Of a DNA stretch of 64,000 nucleotides, positions 1 to 8,979 are shown piece after piece (position 1 is the stretch's first letter; each line of letters opens with the position of its first letter). This stretch comes from an uncultured Prevotella sp. GTDB lineage: Bacteria > Bacteroidota > Bacteroidia > Bacteroidales > Bacteroidaceae. The position numbers were made by a program, and so were the translations under genes. The stretch lies in NCBI GenBank assembly GCA_944319945.1, contig CALUFN010000007.1, forward strand, positions 1 through 64,000, in the 5' to 3' direction. The notes below the pieces were generated by a model that was given only the letters and a program-made list of their open reading frames with translations, ran no database searches and was not told the DNA's origin.

Positions 1-51
1 AAGCCGTCTATGAATATCGACATCATTGACAAAAGCAGGCTTATTGCGTAA
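1..51 (+). CDS. possible 3' end of an upstream gene
   Basis: Frame 1 is open from the left edge and ends at TAA (49-51), giving a 16-residue tail that ends DKSRLIA. It is too short to identify. It is proposed only because it is open to the edge and converges on the SMR genes that follow; chance cannot be excluded. Confidence 0.3.
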   Translation, partial: KPSMNIDIIDKSRLIA

Positions 52-95
52 GGTTCTTACATCGAACTCACGTTAAACATATTCCGCGTTGTCGT

Positions 96-416
96 TTAAA
101 CCATTTTCAGACCAATAATAGACGCAATCAGCGTGACCATGAAGAATATGCGGGCAAACGACGCCCGTTCATGGAAACATACGATGCCGAGCAGAACCGT
201 ACCCACCGCTCCTATGCCAGTCCACACGGGATAGGCCGTGCCGATAGGTATGGTCTGCACCGCAACGGCAAGCAGCCACATGCTGACGATAAGGCAGCCG
301 ATAAAACCGACAGACCACAGACGGTATGCCCTGCCCTTCAAGTCTTTCATCTTGCCAAGACAAAAGGCGAAAACCGTTTCAAACAGTCCGGCGACAATCA
401 AGATAACCCAATCCAT
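96..416 (-). CDS. SMR-family exporter, Gdx/SugE-like, second of a tandem pair
   Basis: This is a small inner-membrane transporter of about 106 residues with four predicted transmembrane helices. It starts MDWVILIVAG, carries the family glutamate in helix 1 (AGLFETVFA), and has the conserved IPIGTAYPVWTGIGAVG segment. That segment resembles the guanidinium/quaternary-ammonium Gdx (SugE) subgroup more than EmrE. It lies directly downstream of a close paralogue (430-756) on the same strand, so the two are probably co-transcribed. In SMR pairs such as EbrAB and YkkCD two subunits form one heterodimer; whether these do is inference. The ATG at 416 matches the family N-terminus; an ATG at 425 is an alternative. 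Confidence 0.85.
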   Translation of the reverse strand: MDWVILIVAGLFETVFAFCLGKMKDLKGRAYRLWSVGFIGCLIVSMWLLAVAVQTIPIGTAYPVWTGIGAVGTVLLGIVCFHERASFARIFFMVTLIASIIGLKMV

Positions 417-429
417 ACGCGGCATTGTT

Positions 430-756
430 TTAATGTGATACAATTTTCAATCCCACAATCGAAGCTATCAACGTGGTGATGAAGAACAAGCGGAGGAACG
501 ATGCAGGCTCGTGGAAAAACACAATGCCCAGCACGACCGTACCTACCGCGCCGATACCCGTCCACACGGGATAGGCAGTACCGATAGGCAACGTCTGTAC
601 TGCATTGGCAAGCAGCGTCATGCTCAGCGCAAGGCTGACAAGAAACCCGGCACCCCATAAATACCATTCGGTGCCTGACACTTCTTTCATCTTCCCCAAA
701 CAAAAAGCAAAGCCGGATTCAAAGAATCCGGCAACAATCAGAATAATCCAGTTCAT
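430..756 (-). CDS. SMR-family exporter, Gdx/SugE-like, first of a tandem pair
   Basis: A 108-residue, four-helix SMR protein, upstream partner of the gene ending at 96. Its helix 1 glutamate lies in AGFFESGFA and the signature LPIGTAYPVWTGIGAVG is intact. The two proteins are near-identical in helices 1 and 3 and differ mostly in helix 2 and the loops, as expected for a duplication, possibly with opposite membrane topologies. The expected role is export of guanidinium or small cationic toxicants driven by protons. I searched the leader for guanidine-riboswitch landmarks and saw none; there is instead an AT-rich palindrome at 841-878. Confidence 0.87.
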   Translation of the reverse strand: MNWIILIVAGFFESGFAFCLGKMKEVSGTEWYLWGAGFLVSLALSMTLLANAVQTLPIGTAYPVWTGIGAVGTVVLGIVFFHEPASFLRLFFITTLIASIVGLKIVSH

Positions 757-840
757 ACGGCTTTCTTATTTTCTTTAGATAAAATGTAATGTGCGCGCAA
801 AGGTAATACTTTTCTCCATTTTCTCATTTTACATTTGATA

Positions 841-878
841 AAAAATATCATACACTTTCCCTTACATGATATTTTTTA
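841..878. promoter_or_regulatory. 12-bp AT-rich inverted repeat upstream of the SMR pair
   Basis: Arms AAAAAATATCAT (841-852) and ATGATATTTTTT (867-878) are perfect reverse complements around a 14-nt spacer, about 85 bp upstream of the first SMR start. It could be an operator or a terminator-like hairpin; the T-run favours a 3' end for either strand. Confidence 0.5.
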
Positions 879-906
879 GTTTGAATCACGCCGACAGTCG
901 TTTTCC

Positions 907-990
907 GAAAAGGCAACCTTTCGGCGTGCAATAGGCAACCTTTCAGCGCATAAAAAGCCGTCTTTTACATCACAAAAGGCGGCCTTTTAC
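907..990. repeat. class A palindromic array, copy 1
   Basis: Four units lie at about 907, 931, 951 and 973. Each has the form AAAAGGnnnCCTTTT or a decayed version (for example GAAAAGGCAACCTTTC and CAAAAGGCGGCCTTTT). The array lies between the trxA terminator and the SMR pair. Confidence 0.85.
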
Positions 991-1061
991 AAGCGCACTG
1001 ACTATCAACAAATTACAAACGTATAAAAACACATTGCGCCACAGGACGCGAACCGGCATAT

Positions 1062-1095
1062 AAAAAGGGCCTGAGCATTGCGGCTCAGACCCTTT
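1062..1095 (-). terminator. intrinsic terminator of trxA
   Basis: On the minus strand the hairpin AAAGGGTCTGAG / CTCAGGCCCTTT is followed by a T-run, immediately downstream of the trxA stop. Confidence 0.85.
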
Positions 1096-1119
1096 CCGTT
1101 TTCACGATAACGCCTCGGC

Positions 1120-1434
1120 TTACAGCAGGGCGTCGAACTTTTCCTTCAGCTTTGCCTTCGTCGTAGCGCCTACGAACTTGTCGACAACCTCGCCGTTCTT
1201 AATGAACAGGATCGTCGGGATATTGCGGATGCCGAACTGCATTGCGATTTCGTCGGCCTCTTCAACGTCGCACTTGCCAACTACCACCTTGCCGTCATAC
1301 TCCTCGGCAAGTTCGCCTACGATGGGCGCGATAGCCTTGCAGGGGCCGCACCATGTTGCCCAAAAGTCTACTACCAAAGGCAGATTGCCGTTCTTAAAAC
1401 TTTCAAAGTTCTCGTTTGTGATTTTTACTTCCAT
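1120..1434 (-). CDS. trxA: thioredoxin
   Basis: A classical 104-residue cytosolic thioredoxin. The redox motif WCGPCK follows VVDFWATWCGPC near residues 27-34, and the cis-proline is in RNIPTILFIKNG. It reduces protein disulfides for ribonucleotide reductase, peroxiredoxins and similar partners, using electrons from thioredoxin reductase. It lies 163 bp downstream of dnaE on the same strand and ends at a strong hairpin terminator. The gap to dnaE contains a class B inverted repeat, so whether it is read from the dnaE promoter or its own is open. Confidence 0.95.
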   Translation of the reverse strand: MEVKITNENFESFKNGNLPLVVDFWATWCGPCKAIAPIVGELAEEYDGKVVVGKCDVEEADEIAMQFGIRNIPTILFIKNGEVVDKFVGATTKAKLKEKFDALL

Positions 1435-1472
1435 TGTTTATTTGTTTATGATTAATGAATTATTGTGTTTTG

Positions 1473-1597
1473 AGAAGTAAAGTAGTAAGGAGTAAAAGGA
1501 GCGAAGCAGATATGCTGAGTTTATTCACATACTCAATGTCTCATAATTATCATACATTTTCACTTTACTATCATACTCCTTTACTACTTACTACTTT
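1473..1597. repeat. class B word-built inverted repeat (dnaE/trxA gap)
   Basis: The left part reads AGTAGTAAGGAGTAAAAGG and the right part CTCCTTTACTACTTACTACT. Both arms are strings of AGTAGTAAGGAGTAAA-type words facing each other, and they can form a long imperfect hairpin between dnaE and trxA. Confidence 0.65.
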
Positions 1598-4500
1598 TTA
1601 ATTTATCTTATACCCCAGTGCCTCATTGCTCTTGATGAATGCTATCAGTTCACGGTTGATGTATATTTTCTCTTTGCGGCTCCTTAGCATGAACGGCCTT
1701 GTGGAGGCACCGTCGTACACTTGGAAATAAAGTTGCGTGTTGCCGTGGCTGCCGTTTATTACCGATACGAGGTCTGATACGGTAGTTTCGTCGATGCGTC
1801 CGGCGTCGAGGGTTATCGTCAATCGCTCTATCTGCATGTCCTTGACGGTCTGCAGGTATTGTATGTCGGTAACGCGCATATCCATCATGTCGCTGCCGCG
1901 GAAACGCGGCACGAACTGCGCCTTGACCATTACCGAACTGCCTTCGATGAGCATGCCGTTCCACTTGCCCCATTCTTCGCCGAAGAAAGCCAGCTCGCCC
2001 GAGCCTTCAAAGTCTTCTATCGTAACGAAGCCGCACGGCTTGCCCGTCTTCGTAAACTTACTGCGCACCATCGTCACGATGCCGCCCAAAACCACTTCCT
2101 GCTTCTTTGAAAGCTCCTGTTTGTCGGCAAGCTCTGAGCAATGGGTGTTACACATGTTGTTAAGCACCACCTCGAAATCGTCTAACGGATGTGCCGAAAG
2201 GTATATTCCCACGAGGTCTCGCTCGCGGTTGAGCTTCTCTATCGTGCTCCACGTGTCCCCTTCTGGTATCGGCGGAGTGGCGATGTCCACCTCGTCCATA
2301 CCCCCGAAGAGCGAGTTTTGGGCCGCGTTCTTCTCCTGTTGGTACAGCTGGCCGTAACGGACGAGCGTGTCAAGGAACACGTCTCCCTTAGCGTTGCGGT
2401 CGAAGTAGCTCTCGCGCTTTATTCCGAAGCTGTCGAGTCCGCCGCTCAACGCAAGGCTCTCGAAGCACTTACGGTTGCAGGCCGAGAGGTTTACGCGCTG
2501 CACCAAGTCGAAGATGTCCTTGTATGGACCGTTCTTCTCGCGTTCTTCTATTATGGCCTCGGCGGCCGCCGTGCCCATGCCTTTTATCGCGGCAAGGCCG
2601 AAGCGGATGGCTCCCTGCTTGTTGACGCTGAACTTCCGGCGGCTCTCGTTCACGTCGGGGCCGAGCGTCTTGATGCCCATGGCCTTACATTCGTCCATGA
2701 GCTTCGTTATTTCAGTTATGTTGGCAACGTTGCGGCTCATGTTGGCGGCCATGTATTCAGCCGGATAGTGTGCCTTAAGATATGCCGTCTGGTAGGCCAC
2801 CCACGAGTAGCATGTGGCGTGACTCTTGTTAAATGCGTAACTGGCGAACTTCTTCCAGTCTTCCCATATCTTGTGGAGCACCTCGTGCTTGTAGCCGTTT
2901 TTCTCGCCGCCTTCGTAAAAGAGCCCCTCAAGATGGTTCATCTTCTCTATCTGCTTCTTACCCATCGCCTTGCGCAGCGTGTCGCTCTGGCCTCGCGTGA
3001 AGCCTGCAAGCTGGCGGCTGAGGAGCATGACCTGCTCTTGATAGACGGTGATTCCGTAAGTGTCCTTGAGGTATTTCTCCATGCAAGGGATGTCATACGT
3101 TATCTTCGACGGGTCGCGCTTGCGTTCGATGAACTGCGGTATGTAGTCCATAGGACCGGGCCGGTAGAGGGCGTTCATGGCTATGAGGTCCTCGAAGACG
3201 GTAGGATGCAGCTCGCGTAGGTACTTCTGCATGCCGGCAGACTCAAACTGGAAGGTACCTATCGTGCGGCCTTCGCTGTACAGTTTGTAGGTCTCGGGGT
3301 CGTCGATTGGTATGGTGTCGAGGTCGATCACCTTGCCCGTGGTGAGGCGGATGTTCTCCACCGCCTCCTTAAGTATCGACAATGTCTTTAGCCCGAGGAA
3401 GTCCATCTTGATGAGTCCGGTCTCCTCGATGACGCTGCCTTCATACTGCGTGCAGAGCAGCTTGTTGCCCGTCTCCTTGTCATCGGCGGTAGATACGGGC
3501 ACCCAGTCGCTTATCGGGTCGCGGCAGATGATGGTACCGCAGGCGTGGATGCCGGTGTTGCGCACGTTGCCTTCAAGCATCTTGGCGTACTCAATGGTCT
3601 CGCGCAGGCGCGGATCGGGCGAAGCCTCGGCCTCGCGCAGCTCCTTCACGCACTTGATTGCGTTGGTAAGGTTCATCTTAAGGCCGTCGGGCAGGCGGTC
3701 GGGGATGGCCTTGCAGAGGCGGTTTGACTCGTCAAGGGGCAACTTCTCGACGCGGGCCACGTCCTTGATGGCGAGCTTCGTCGCCATGGTGCCGTATGTA
3801 ATAATGTGGGCCACCTTGTCGGCGCCGTACTTTTCGGTAACCCAGTCGAGCACCTTTCCGCGTCCGTCGTCGTCGAAGTCGGTATCAATATCGGGCAACG
3901 AAATACGGTCGGGGTTGAGGAAACGCTCGAACAGCAGGTCGTATTTTATGGGGTCTATCTTCGTGATTCCCAAGCAGTAGGCCACCACGGAGCCGGCGGC
4001 GCTACCACGGCCAGGACCTACCATGACGCCCAGCTGGTCGCGGGCGGAGTTGATGAAGTCTTGCACAATGAGGAAGTAGCCCGGGAAACCCATCGTCTTC
4101 ATTATGTAAAGCTCGAAGTTGACGCGCTCTTTCACCTCGTCGGAGAGCGGGTCGCCGTAGAGCCGCTTGGCCCCTTCGTAGGCCAGTTTGGCCAAATAGT
4201 CGGCCTCGAACTTTATGCGGTATATCTTGTCGTAGCCTCCGAGCTTGGCTATCTTCTTCTCGCCTTCCTCGCGCGAGAGCACCACGTTGCCGTTCTCGTC
4301 TTGCGTAAACTCGTCGTAGAGCTGTTCCTCTGTGAACTTCTTCCTATATTCCTCCTCCGTGCCGAACTCTTCGGGAATGGGGAAGAAGGGCATGATCGGG
4401 GCGTGGTCGATGCTGTACGTCTCCACCTTGTCGAGCACTTCGCACGTATTCGCCAGTGCTTCGGGCACGTCGGCGAACACCTCGGTCATCTCCTCTCGCG

Positions 4501-5302
4501 TCTTAAACCACTCTTGCTTGGAGTAAAGCATGCGGTTGGGGTCGTCAAGCTCCTTGTTGGTCGACAGGCAGAGCAGGCGGTCGTGGGCCTCGGCGTTCTC
4601 CTCGTCTACGAAGTGGCAGTCGTTGGTGCACACCAACTTCACGCCGTATTTCTCGGCAAACTGCATCAACACCTTGTTAGCTTTCTGCTGCAGGGGATAA
4701 GTTTCGCGGTTGGCGCGCTGGTGCGGATCCTTGACTTGATGGCGTTGCAGCTCGAGGTAATAGTCGTCGCCGAACACGCGCTTGTACCACTGCAAGGCCT
4801 CTTCGGCACCCTCGATATCGCCCTTAAGTATCTTTGCCGGCACCTCGCCGGCTATGCACGCCGAGCAGACTATCAGCCCCTCGTGGTACGTCTCAAGGTC
4901 GGCGCGGTCGGTACGCGGGCGCATATAGAAGCCGTCGACCCACGCGCGGCTTACTAATTTAATAAGATTCTTGTAGCCCTTATAGTTCTTCGCCAACACG
5001 ATGAGATGGTAACCGCCCTGGTCGCCCAGGTCTTTCACCTTGTCTTCCTTCGTCCGTCGGGCCACGTACATCTCGCAGCCCAGTATGGGCTTGAACTCCG
5101 GTTTGCCCTGCTCGCGCAGCTCTCCGTTCTTCTTCTTGCAGTAGTTGAAGAACTCCTTGATGCCGAACATGTTGCCGTGGTCGGTCACGGCCATGCCGCG
5201 CATGCCGTCGGCTATGGCCTTGTCTACAAGCCGCTTTACGCTGGCCTGGCCGTCGAGTATGCTGTAATACGTATGTACGTGTAAGTGAACGAAGTCTTGC
5301 AT
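1598..5302 (-). CDS. dnaE: DNA polymerase III alpha subunit
   Basis: The replicative polymerase catalytic subunit, 1234 residues, a normal DnaE length. The N-terminal PHP domain starts FVHLHVHTYYSILDG and includes VTDHGNMFG. The polymerase active site shows PDIDTDFDDDGRGK with the catalytic aspartates, and GPGRGSAAGSVVAYCLGI and RPGPMDYIPQF are intact. The C-terminal third holds the helix-hairpin-helix and OB-fold region (VVLGGIVTMVRSKFTKTGKPCGFVTIED). It is read from its own promoter at 5340-5371. The gene appears complete; the long open frames on the opposite strand are shadows of its GC-rich codons. Confidence 0.97.
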   Translation of the reverse strand: MQDFVHLHVHTYYSILDGQASVKRLVDKAIADGMRGMAVTDHGNMFGIKEFFNYCKKKNGELREQGKPEFKPILGCEMYVARRTKEDKVKDLGDQGGYHLIVLAKNYKGYKNLIKLVSRAWVDGFYMRPRTDRADLETYHEGLIVCSACIAGEVPAKILKGDIEGAEEALQWYKRVFGDDYYLELQRHQVKDPHQRANRETYPLQQKANKVLMQFAEKYGVKLVCTNDCHFVDEENAEAHDRLLCLSTNKELDDPNRMLYSKQEWFKTREEMTEVFADVPEALANTCEVLDKVETYSIDHAPIMPFFPIPEEFGTEEEYRKKFTEEQLYDEFTQDENGNVVLSREEGEKKIAKLGGYDKIYRIKFEADYLAKLAYEGAKRLYGDPLSDEVKERVNFELYIMKTMGFPGYFLIVQDFINSARDQLGVMVGPGRGSAAGSVVAYCLGITKIDPIKYDLLFERFLNPDRISLPDIDTDFDDDGRGKVLDWVTEKYGADKVAHIITYGTMATKLAIKDVARVEKLPLDESNRLCKAIPDRLPDGLKMNLTNAIKCVKELREAEASPDPRLRETIEYAKMLEGNVRNTGIHACGTIICRDPISDWVPVSTADDKETGNKLLCTQYEGSVIEETGLIKMDFLGLKTLSILKEAVENIRLTTGKVIDLDTIPIDDPETYKLYSEGRTIGTFQFESAGMQKYLRELHPTVFEDLIAMNALYRPGPMDYIPQFIERKRDPSKITYDIPCMEKYLKDTYGITVYQEQVMLLSRQLAGFTRGQSDTLRKAMGKKQIEKMNHLEGLFYEGGEKNGYKHEVLHKIWEDWKKFASYAFNKSHATCYSWVAYQTAYLKAHYPAEYMAANMSRNVANITEITKLMDECKAMGIKTLGPDVNESRRKFSVNKQGAIRFGLAAIKGMGTAAAEAIIEEREKNGPYKDIFDLVQRVNLSACNRKCFESLALSGGLDSFGIKRESYFDRNAKGDVFLDTLVRYGQLYQQEKNAAQNSLFGGMDEVDIATPPIPEGDTWSTIEKLNRERDLVGIYLSAHPLDDFEVVLNNMCNTHCSELADKQELSKKQEVVLGGIVTMVRSKFTKTGKPCGFVTIEDFEGSGELAFFGEEWGKWNGMLIEGSSVMVKAQFVPRFRGSDMMDMRVTDIQYLQTVKDMQIERLTITLDAGRIDETTVSDLVSVINGSHGNTQLYFQVYDGASTRPFMLRSRKEKIYINRELIAFIKSNEALGYKIN

Positions 5303-5339
5303 GTCTGTTATCGAAATAGGAGTAATCCGGTTGGAGCGT

Positions 5340-5371
5340 CAAAGTTAAGGCGAAAAAACGAGACTGCCAAA
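5340..5371 (-). promoter_or_regulatory. dnaE promoter
   Basis: On the minus strand, a TTTG (-33 element, 5368-5371) is followed after 20 bp by TAACTTTG (5340-5347). This matches the Bacteroidota primary-sigma consensus TTTG-N19-21-TAnnTTTG. Confidence 0.7.
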
Positions 5372-5626
5372 CTATTGGCATGAAAAAATAGCAGCGACGC
5401 CGGCGCAAAAGCTCCAAACCGTTGTATGACAACGTGTTCGCCGATGTTAAGTTTTCTTAATCGACCGTGAAGCGTATATCTGGAACAAAAAATAAAAAAT
5501 TTTGCCGAACTTACATTCCGTAACCGGCAGAACCGTTACAGGTTGCGCATTGAAAGCACAGGTCCGAACTATTATACCAACAGCAAGAAAACCATAAAAT
5601 ATAATGGATTTATGTCAGTCAAATGA

Positions 5627-5656
5627 TTGTTATGCTTAAAAAATGCCGTAATTTTG
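5627..5656 (+). promoter_or_regulatory. promoter of candidate RNA 1
   Basis: TTG (5627-5629), 19 bp, TAATTTTG (5649-5656). No start codon with a plausible gene follows for over 400 bp, so it probably drives a non-coding transcript. Confidence 0.6.
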
Positions 5657-5662
5657 CACTCG

Positions 5663-5856
5663 TGATAAGCAAAACGGCACATTGTTTTTTGGTAGTGTCA
5701 ACGATTAGGTATAAATGAATGTCTTAGTATGTTATAGGTATCAAGGTAATAAAGATTTGACAGGATGACAATCATTGCAGCCGTTTTGCGCAGCGTCTTG
5801 CAGGAGTTAAGCCCTGCCGGCGTATGCATCTGACCGTCAGCCATTTAGCGGCTGCG
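5663..5856 (+). ncRNA. candidate structured RNA 1 (AGGTATYAAGGTAA motif)
   Basis: A gene-free stretch downstream of a good promoter. It contains TTATAGGTATCAAGGTAA, then AGATTTGACAGGATGACA, an order also found at 59570-59620. Its 3' half can fold: GCAGCCG (5777-5783) pairs with CGGCTGC (5849-5855), enclosing GCAGG/CCTGC (5800-5804, 5813-5817). It ends just before a class A array. No known Rfam family is assigned here. Confidence 0.45.
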
Positions 5857-5859
5857 TTG

Positions 5860-5941
5860 TAAAAGGTTGCCTTTCGCATGCCGAAAGGTGACCTTTTGCG
5901 GCTTAAAAGGTATCCTCTTACAATGCGAAAGGTAAGGTCTT
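5860..5941. repeat. class A palindromic array, copy 2
   Basis: Four units at about 5860, 5882, 5904 and 5925 (TAAAAGGTTGCCTTTC, CGAAAGGTGACCTTTT, TAAAAGGTATCC, GCGAAAGGTAAGGT). The spacing is 21-22 bp. It lies between divergent genes, directly after candidate RNA 1. Confidence 0.85.
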
Positions 5942-5991
5942 GGCATTTTGACGTTAACGCAAGCTGTTTTAACGCCGATAATTTGCACGGA

Positions 5992-6013
5992 CGGCGTTAA
6001 TGCCGTAAATTTG
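5992..6013 (+). promoter_or_regulatory. promoter of the broken secreted-protein gene
   Basis: TTTG (5992-5995), 10 bp spacer core plus flank giving 6006-6013 as TAAATTTG; the interval between the elements is about 10 bp here, so only the TAAATTTG box is convincing. A second TTTTG lies near 5946. Confidence 0.35.
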
Positions 6014-6095
6014 CAACCGCTGTATTCTTATGCAAGATTCACGGCTTACGCAGTGCTGTTGTTTTTGAGAATAATATACTTTTATTTTTTATCAC

Positions 6096-7202
6096 ATGAG
6101 AAAAATTTTACTTTTAGCCGCGACATTCATGTCTGTAATGAGTGCCGTGGCACAGGAGAAGCACCCCATCAGCGAGCCTCCCGAGGGCGAGCAGTGCGAA
6201 TACTTCTTCGTAAGGGGCGAAAACGTCGACTCCGTAACCTCGAGGACTAACTTGTCATTAAGCAAGATCTCAATGGAGAAATGCGTGGCCACAGCCGACG
6301 GCGAGCTGTATTTCCCGGCGTTCTTAGCCACGGGCATCGTCCCGACACGATGTAGCTAAAGGGCGGCCTGAGTGCAGACGGCGCGCAGTTTACGGTGGAA
6401 AACGACCAGCCTCTAGGCATTTACGACGGGCATGAGTATTACTTCAACTTGGGAGATTTCGACCTCGTGTATGACTATTACCTTACGTTCAACCTCAAGC
6501 AAGACCCCGTATTTGGCACGGAAAACTGCTTCTATGTGCAGGAGAAGATCGACACCTTATATATTCCGCTGCAAAGCCTGTACGCCGTTTTCGATATACC
6601 GTGCTGACGACGAGTCGGTGTTCAACAAGCCGGTGGAACGCCGCCTTACGGCCAAGATCCGCACGGCCGACGGCGTGAAGGAGGTGGAGTCTACCGTGAT
6701 AGATTATGAAAGCCCTCGCCTCGGAGGCCATTTCATGAAGGGAGTAATGCCGTATTATCCCGAAATATGGGTGTTCATGCCATATTCGGAGAACGGCGGC
6801 ATCTTTGCAGACTGCAACAAGGTGGACCGCAGCACCATGATATACGTCACCGACGGCATCACTAATCCCAACGAGAGCGACCTCACGGCCGAAATTAACA
6901 ACCGCTGCGAGTTCAAGCTGAACGCCGACGGCTCGTACACGATGGCCGACGGCTTGTATTGGTCAAACCTGTATTACGATAATGAAAAGGACATGTTCAT
7001 GACCGACAAGGCTTGCTACGACATCACCATTGGAGCGCCCCTGACCACGGGCGTAACCGAGGTCGAGACGGCCGCCAAGCCCGTAGAGACAAGGTATTAC
7101 GACTTGTCAGGCCGCAGCATCAGCGCAAATACCAACGGCGTGAACATAAGAGTGGACAAGTATGCCGACGGCACCTGCCGCACGGTGAAGAGTGTAAGAT
7201 GA
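6096..7202 (+). pseudogene. secreted protein with T9SS-like C-terminal tail, two frameshifts
   Basis: The reading frame starts MRKILLLAATFMSVMSAVAQ, a clear signal peptide, and stops at TAA 6357. The protein sequence continues in another frame from about 6359 (KGGLSADGAQFTVENDQP) to a stop at 6605, then returns to the first frame (ADDESVFNKPVERRL) and ends at 7202. The pattern is explained by a lost base near 6356 and a gained base near 6602. The tail, with RYYDLSGRSI, GVNIRVDKYADG and a final VKSVR, resembles type IX secretion sorting domains. The middle is not recognised. Two compensating lesions 250 bp apart mean either decay or two sequencing errors. Confidence 0.75.
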
Positions 7203-7241
7203 GCCGCAGCAGCGGACTTATAAAACCAGAAGGAGAACGAA

Positions 7242-7287
7242 CGGTAACGCCCCGGCAGCCATAAGCGTGGCCACCGGGGCGTTACCG
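7242..7287. terminator. bidirectional terminator hairpin 1
   Basis: Perfect 14-bp arms CGGTAACGCCCCGG (7242-7255) and CCGGGGCGTTACCG (7274-7287) lie between two convergent genes. The flank has no long T-run, so efficiency is uncertain. Confidence 0.7.
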
Positions 7288-7293
7288 TATTAA

Positions 7294-7319
7294 GATGTTG
7301 CCTGAATGTCGGCAACATC
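7294..7319. terminator. hairpin at the 3' end of the GH28 gene
   Basis: GATGTTGCC (7294-7302) pairs with GGCAACATC (7311-7319), overlapping the GH28 stop codon. It follows the first hairpin by 6 bp. Confidence 0.5.
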
Positions 7320-8892
7320 ATAAGTTTATCTTTATTCCCGAGCCGTCAATCTTGTCGTACACCTTGCCGTTCACAGTGGCGTTGGTGGAGTTTTTGGCGT
7401 TGAACGCAGGCGTTTCAGAGCTTACGCTGATGTTCTCGAGCTTCACTCCGTCGGTGTTGTTTATCACGATGCCCTCCTTAGCATTGTTCACCTCGAGGTC
7501 GGTTATCTGTACGTTCTTCACCGGCATTTCAGGCAAACCGTTGAAGTAGGCGGCGCGGCGTGCGCGGCGGCATACCACGTGGTTGATGTATATGTCGCGG
7601 AAGCAGGGCGTAGTCTCGTCCACCTTGTACGCAGGCACGTTCTGTTGCTTCTGCTCGTCGCCGTCCTCAAGTGCTTCCACGGCAGACTTGCCGCCGTAAT
7701 ACAGGTCGAAGGTGATGGCGTCAGTCTGTATGTCGAACATCGAGATGTTGCTGATGTAAATGCCCTCCACTACTCCGCCGCGGCCGCGCGTGCTCTTGAA
7801 GCGCAGGCCTACGTCGGTGCCTGTAAACTGGCAGTCGGACACGTAGACGTTTTTCACGCCGCCGCTCATCTCACTGCCAACTACGAATCCGCCGTGGCCC
7901 TTGAACACCGTGCATCCGTTTACTATCACGTTCTCGCAAGGTATGCCGCGCTTGCGCCCGTCTTCGTCCTTGCCTGACTTGATGCAGATGCCGTCGTCGC
8001 CGACGTCGAACGTTGAGTTTACTATCAGTGCGTTCTTGCACGACTCAAGGTCGATACCGTCACCGTTTTGGGCGAAGGCCGGATTCCTTACCTGCACGTC
8101 CTCAACGAGCACGTTCTCGCACATCAGCGGATGAATGTTCCACGCCGGGGAATTCTGGAATATCACGCCGTTGAGCCAAACGTTCTTACACTTTACGAGG
8201 CTTACCATCACCGGGCGCAGGTAATGCTTTATGCTGTTCCACTCGGCTTCGCTCCTCACTCCCGTCGGAACGTTCATGTTTGCCATCGAGTCGCCCTTCA
8301 GCGCGCCTGCCGACGGGAACCACATCTTGGGATTTTTCAGTGCGCCTCCGCGTGAAAGGAACGTCTTCCACTGCTTGTCGGTCACCTTCTCGCGCTTCAC
8401 CGGACGCCAGTATTCACCGTTGCCGTCAATCACTCCGTCGCCGGTTATGGCCACGTTCACAAGGTCGTAGCCGGAGATGGGCGACTGGCAGCGGCGCGTG
8501 TCAAGCCCCTCGAACGAGGTGTCGATGAGCATGTATAGGTCGAGATCTGGCGAGAAGAGTATTATCGCGCCTTTTTCAAGATGCAGGTTGATATTGCTTT
8601 TCAGCGTTATCGGTCCAGTGTACCATACGCCCTGGGGCACTACAAGTTTGCCTCCGCCTTGCTTTTCAAGTGCGTCGATGGCTTTGGCAAAAGCGTCGGT
8701 GCATAGCGACGAGCCGTCGCCTTTGGCCCCGAAGTCTTTCAGGTTTACTTCGTTTGCGGGAAACACGGGTGCCGTCACCTGCGGCATATCAAACGGCAAG
8801 CCGACGTACAAGTGGCCGTACTTATCGTCGCCGGCCGCATTAGCACCCATCGCAAGCATGAAGGCGCAAACTAAGGAAAGGATTTTTCTCAT
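7318..8892 (-). CDS. secreted GH28 polygalacturonase-type glycosidase
   Basis: A glycoside hydrolase family 28 right-handed beta-helix enzyme of 524 residues, predicted periplasmic or exported; it hydrolyses galacturonosyl linkages in pectin or related polymers. The signal peptide is MRKILSLVCAFMLAMGANA. Family motifs appear in order: NGDGIDLES, GDDGICIKSG with the catalytic aspartates, GHGGFVVGSEMSGG, and RFKSTRGRGG. The ATG at 8892 is chosen because the signal peptide begins there; the longer frame would put 21 polar residues ahead of it. It stands alone, not beside a SusCD pair. The exact substrate (polygalacturonan, xylogalacturonan, rhamnogalacturonan) cannot be read from sequence. Confidence 0.92.
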   Translation of the reverse strand: MRKILSLVCAFMLAMGANAAGDDKYGHLYVGLPFDMPQVTAPVFPANEVNLKDFGAKGDGSSLCTDAFAKAIDALEKQGGGKLVVPQGVWYTGPITLKSNINLHLEKGAIILFSPDLDLYMLIDTSFEGLDTRRCQSPISGYDLVNVAITGDGVIDGNGEYWRPVKREKVTDKQWKTFLSRGGALKNPKMWFPSAGALKGDSMANMNVPTGVRSEAEWNSIKHYLRPVMVSLVKCKNVWLNGVIFQNSPAWNIHPLMCENVLVEDVQVRNPAFAQNGDGIDLESCKNALIVNSTFDVGDDGICIKSGKDEDGRKRGIPCENVIVNGCTVFKGHGGFVVGSEMSGGVKNVYVSDCQFTGTDVGLRFKSTRGRGGVVEGIYISNISMFDIQTDAITFDLYYGGKSAVEALEDGDEQKQQNVPAYKVDETTPCFRDIYINHVVCRRARRAAYFNGLPEMPVKNVQITDLEVNNAKEGIVINNTDGVKLENISVSSETPAFNAKNSTNATVNGKVYDKIDGSGIKINL

Positions 8893-8979
8893 TGTCTTTC
8901 TTGTTTTTAAGTTTGTTATGTTTTTATCAGTATTAAGCAGGATGTAACAAGGCATGCCGAGACAACGGCCCGACTGCCG

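Noticed and set aside
757-1000. Guanidine riboswitch upstream of the SMR pair
   Set aside because: The landmarks of guanidine-I or of the paired ACGR hairpins of guanidine-II are not visible on the minus strand.
3806-4957. Open frame of 383 codons on the plus strand, opposite dnaE
   Set aside because: It is the antisense shadow of the PHP and polymerase region of dnaE; no start context or motif supports it.
5992-6013. Full two-part promoter with correct spacing before the broken secreted gene
   Set aside because: On re-reading, only the TAAATTTG box is solid; the TTTG at 5992 is too near to be its -33 element.
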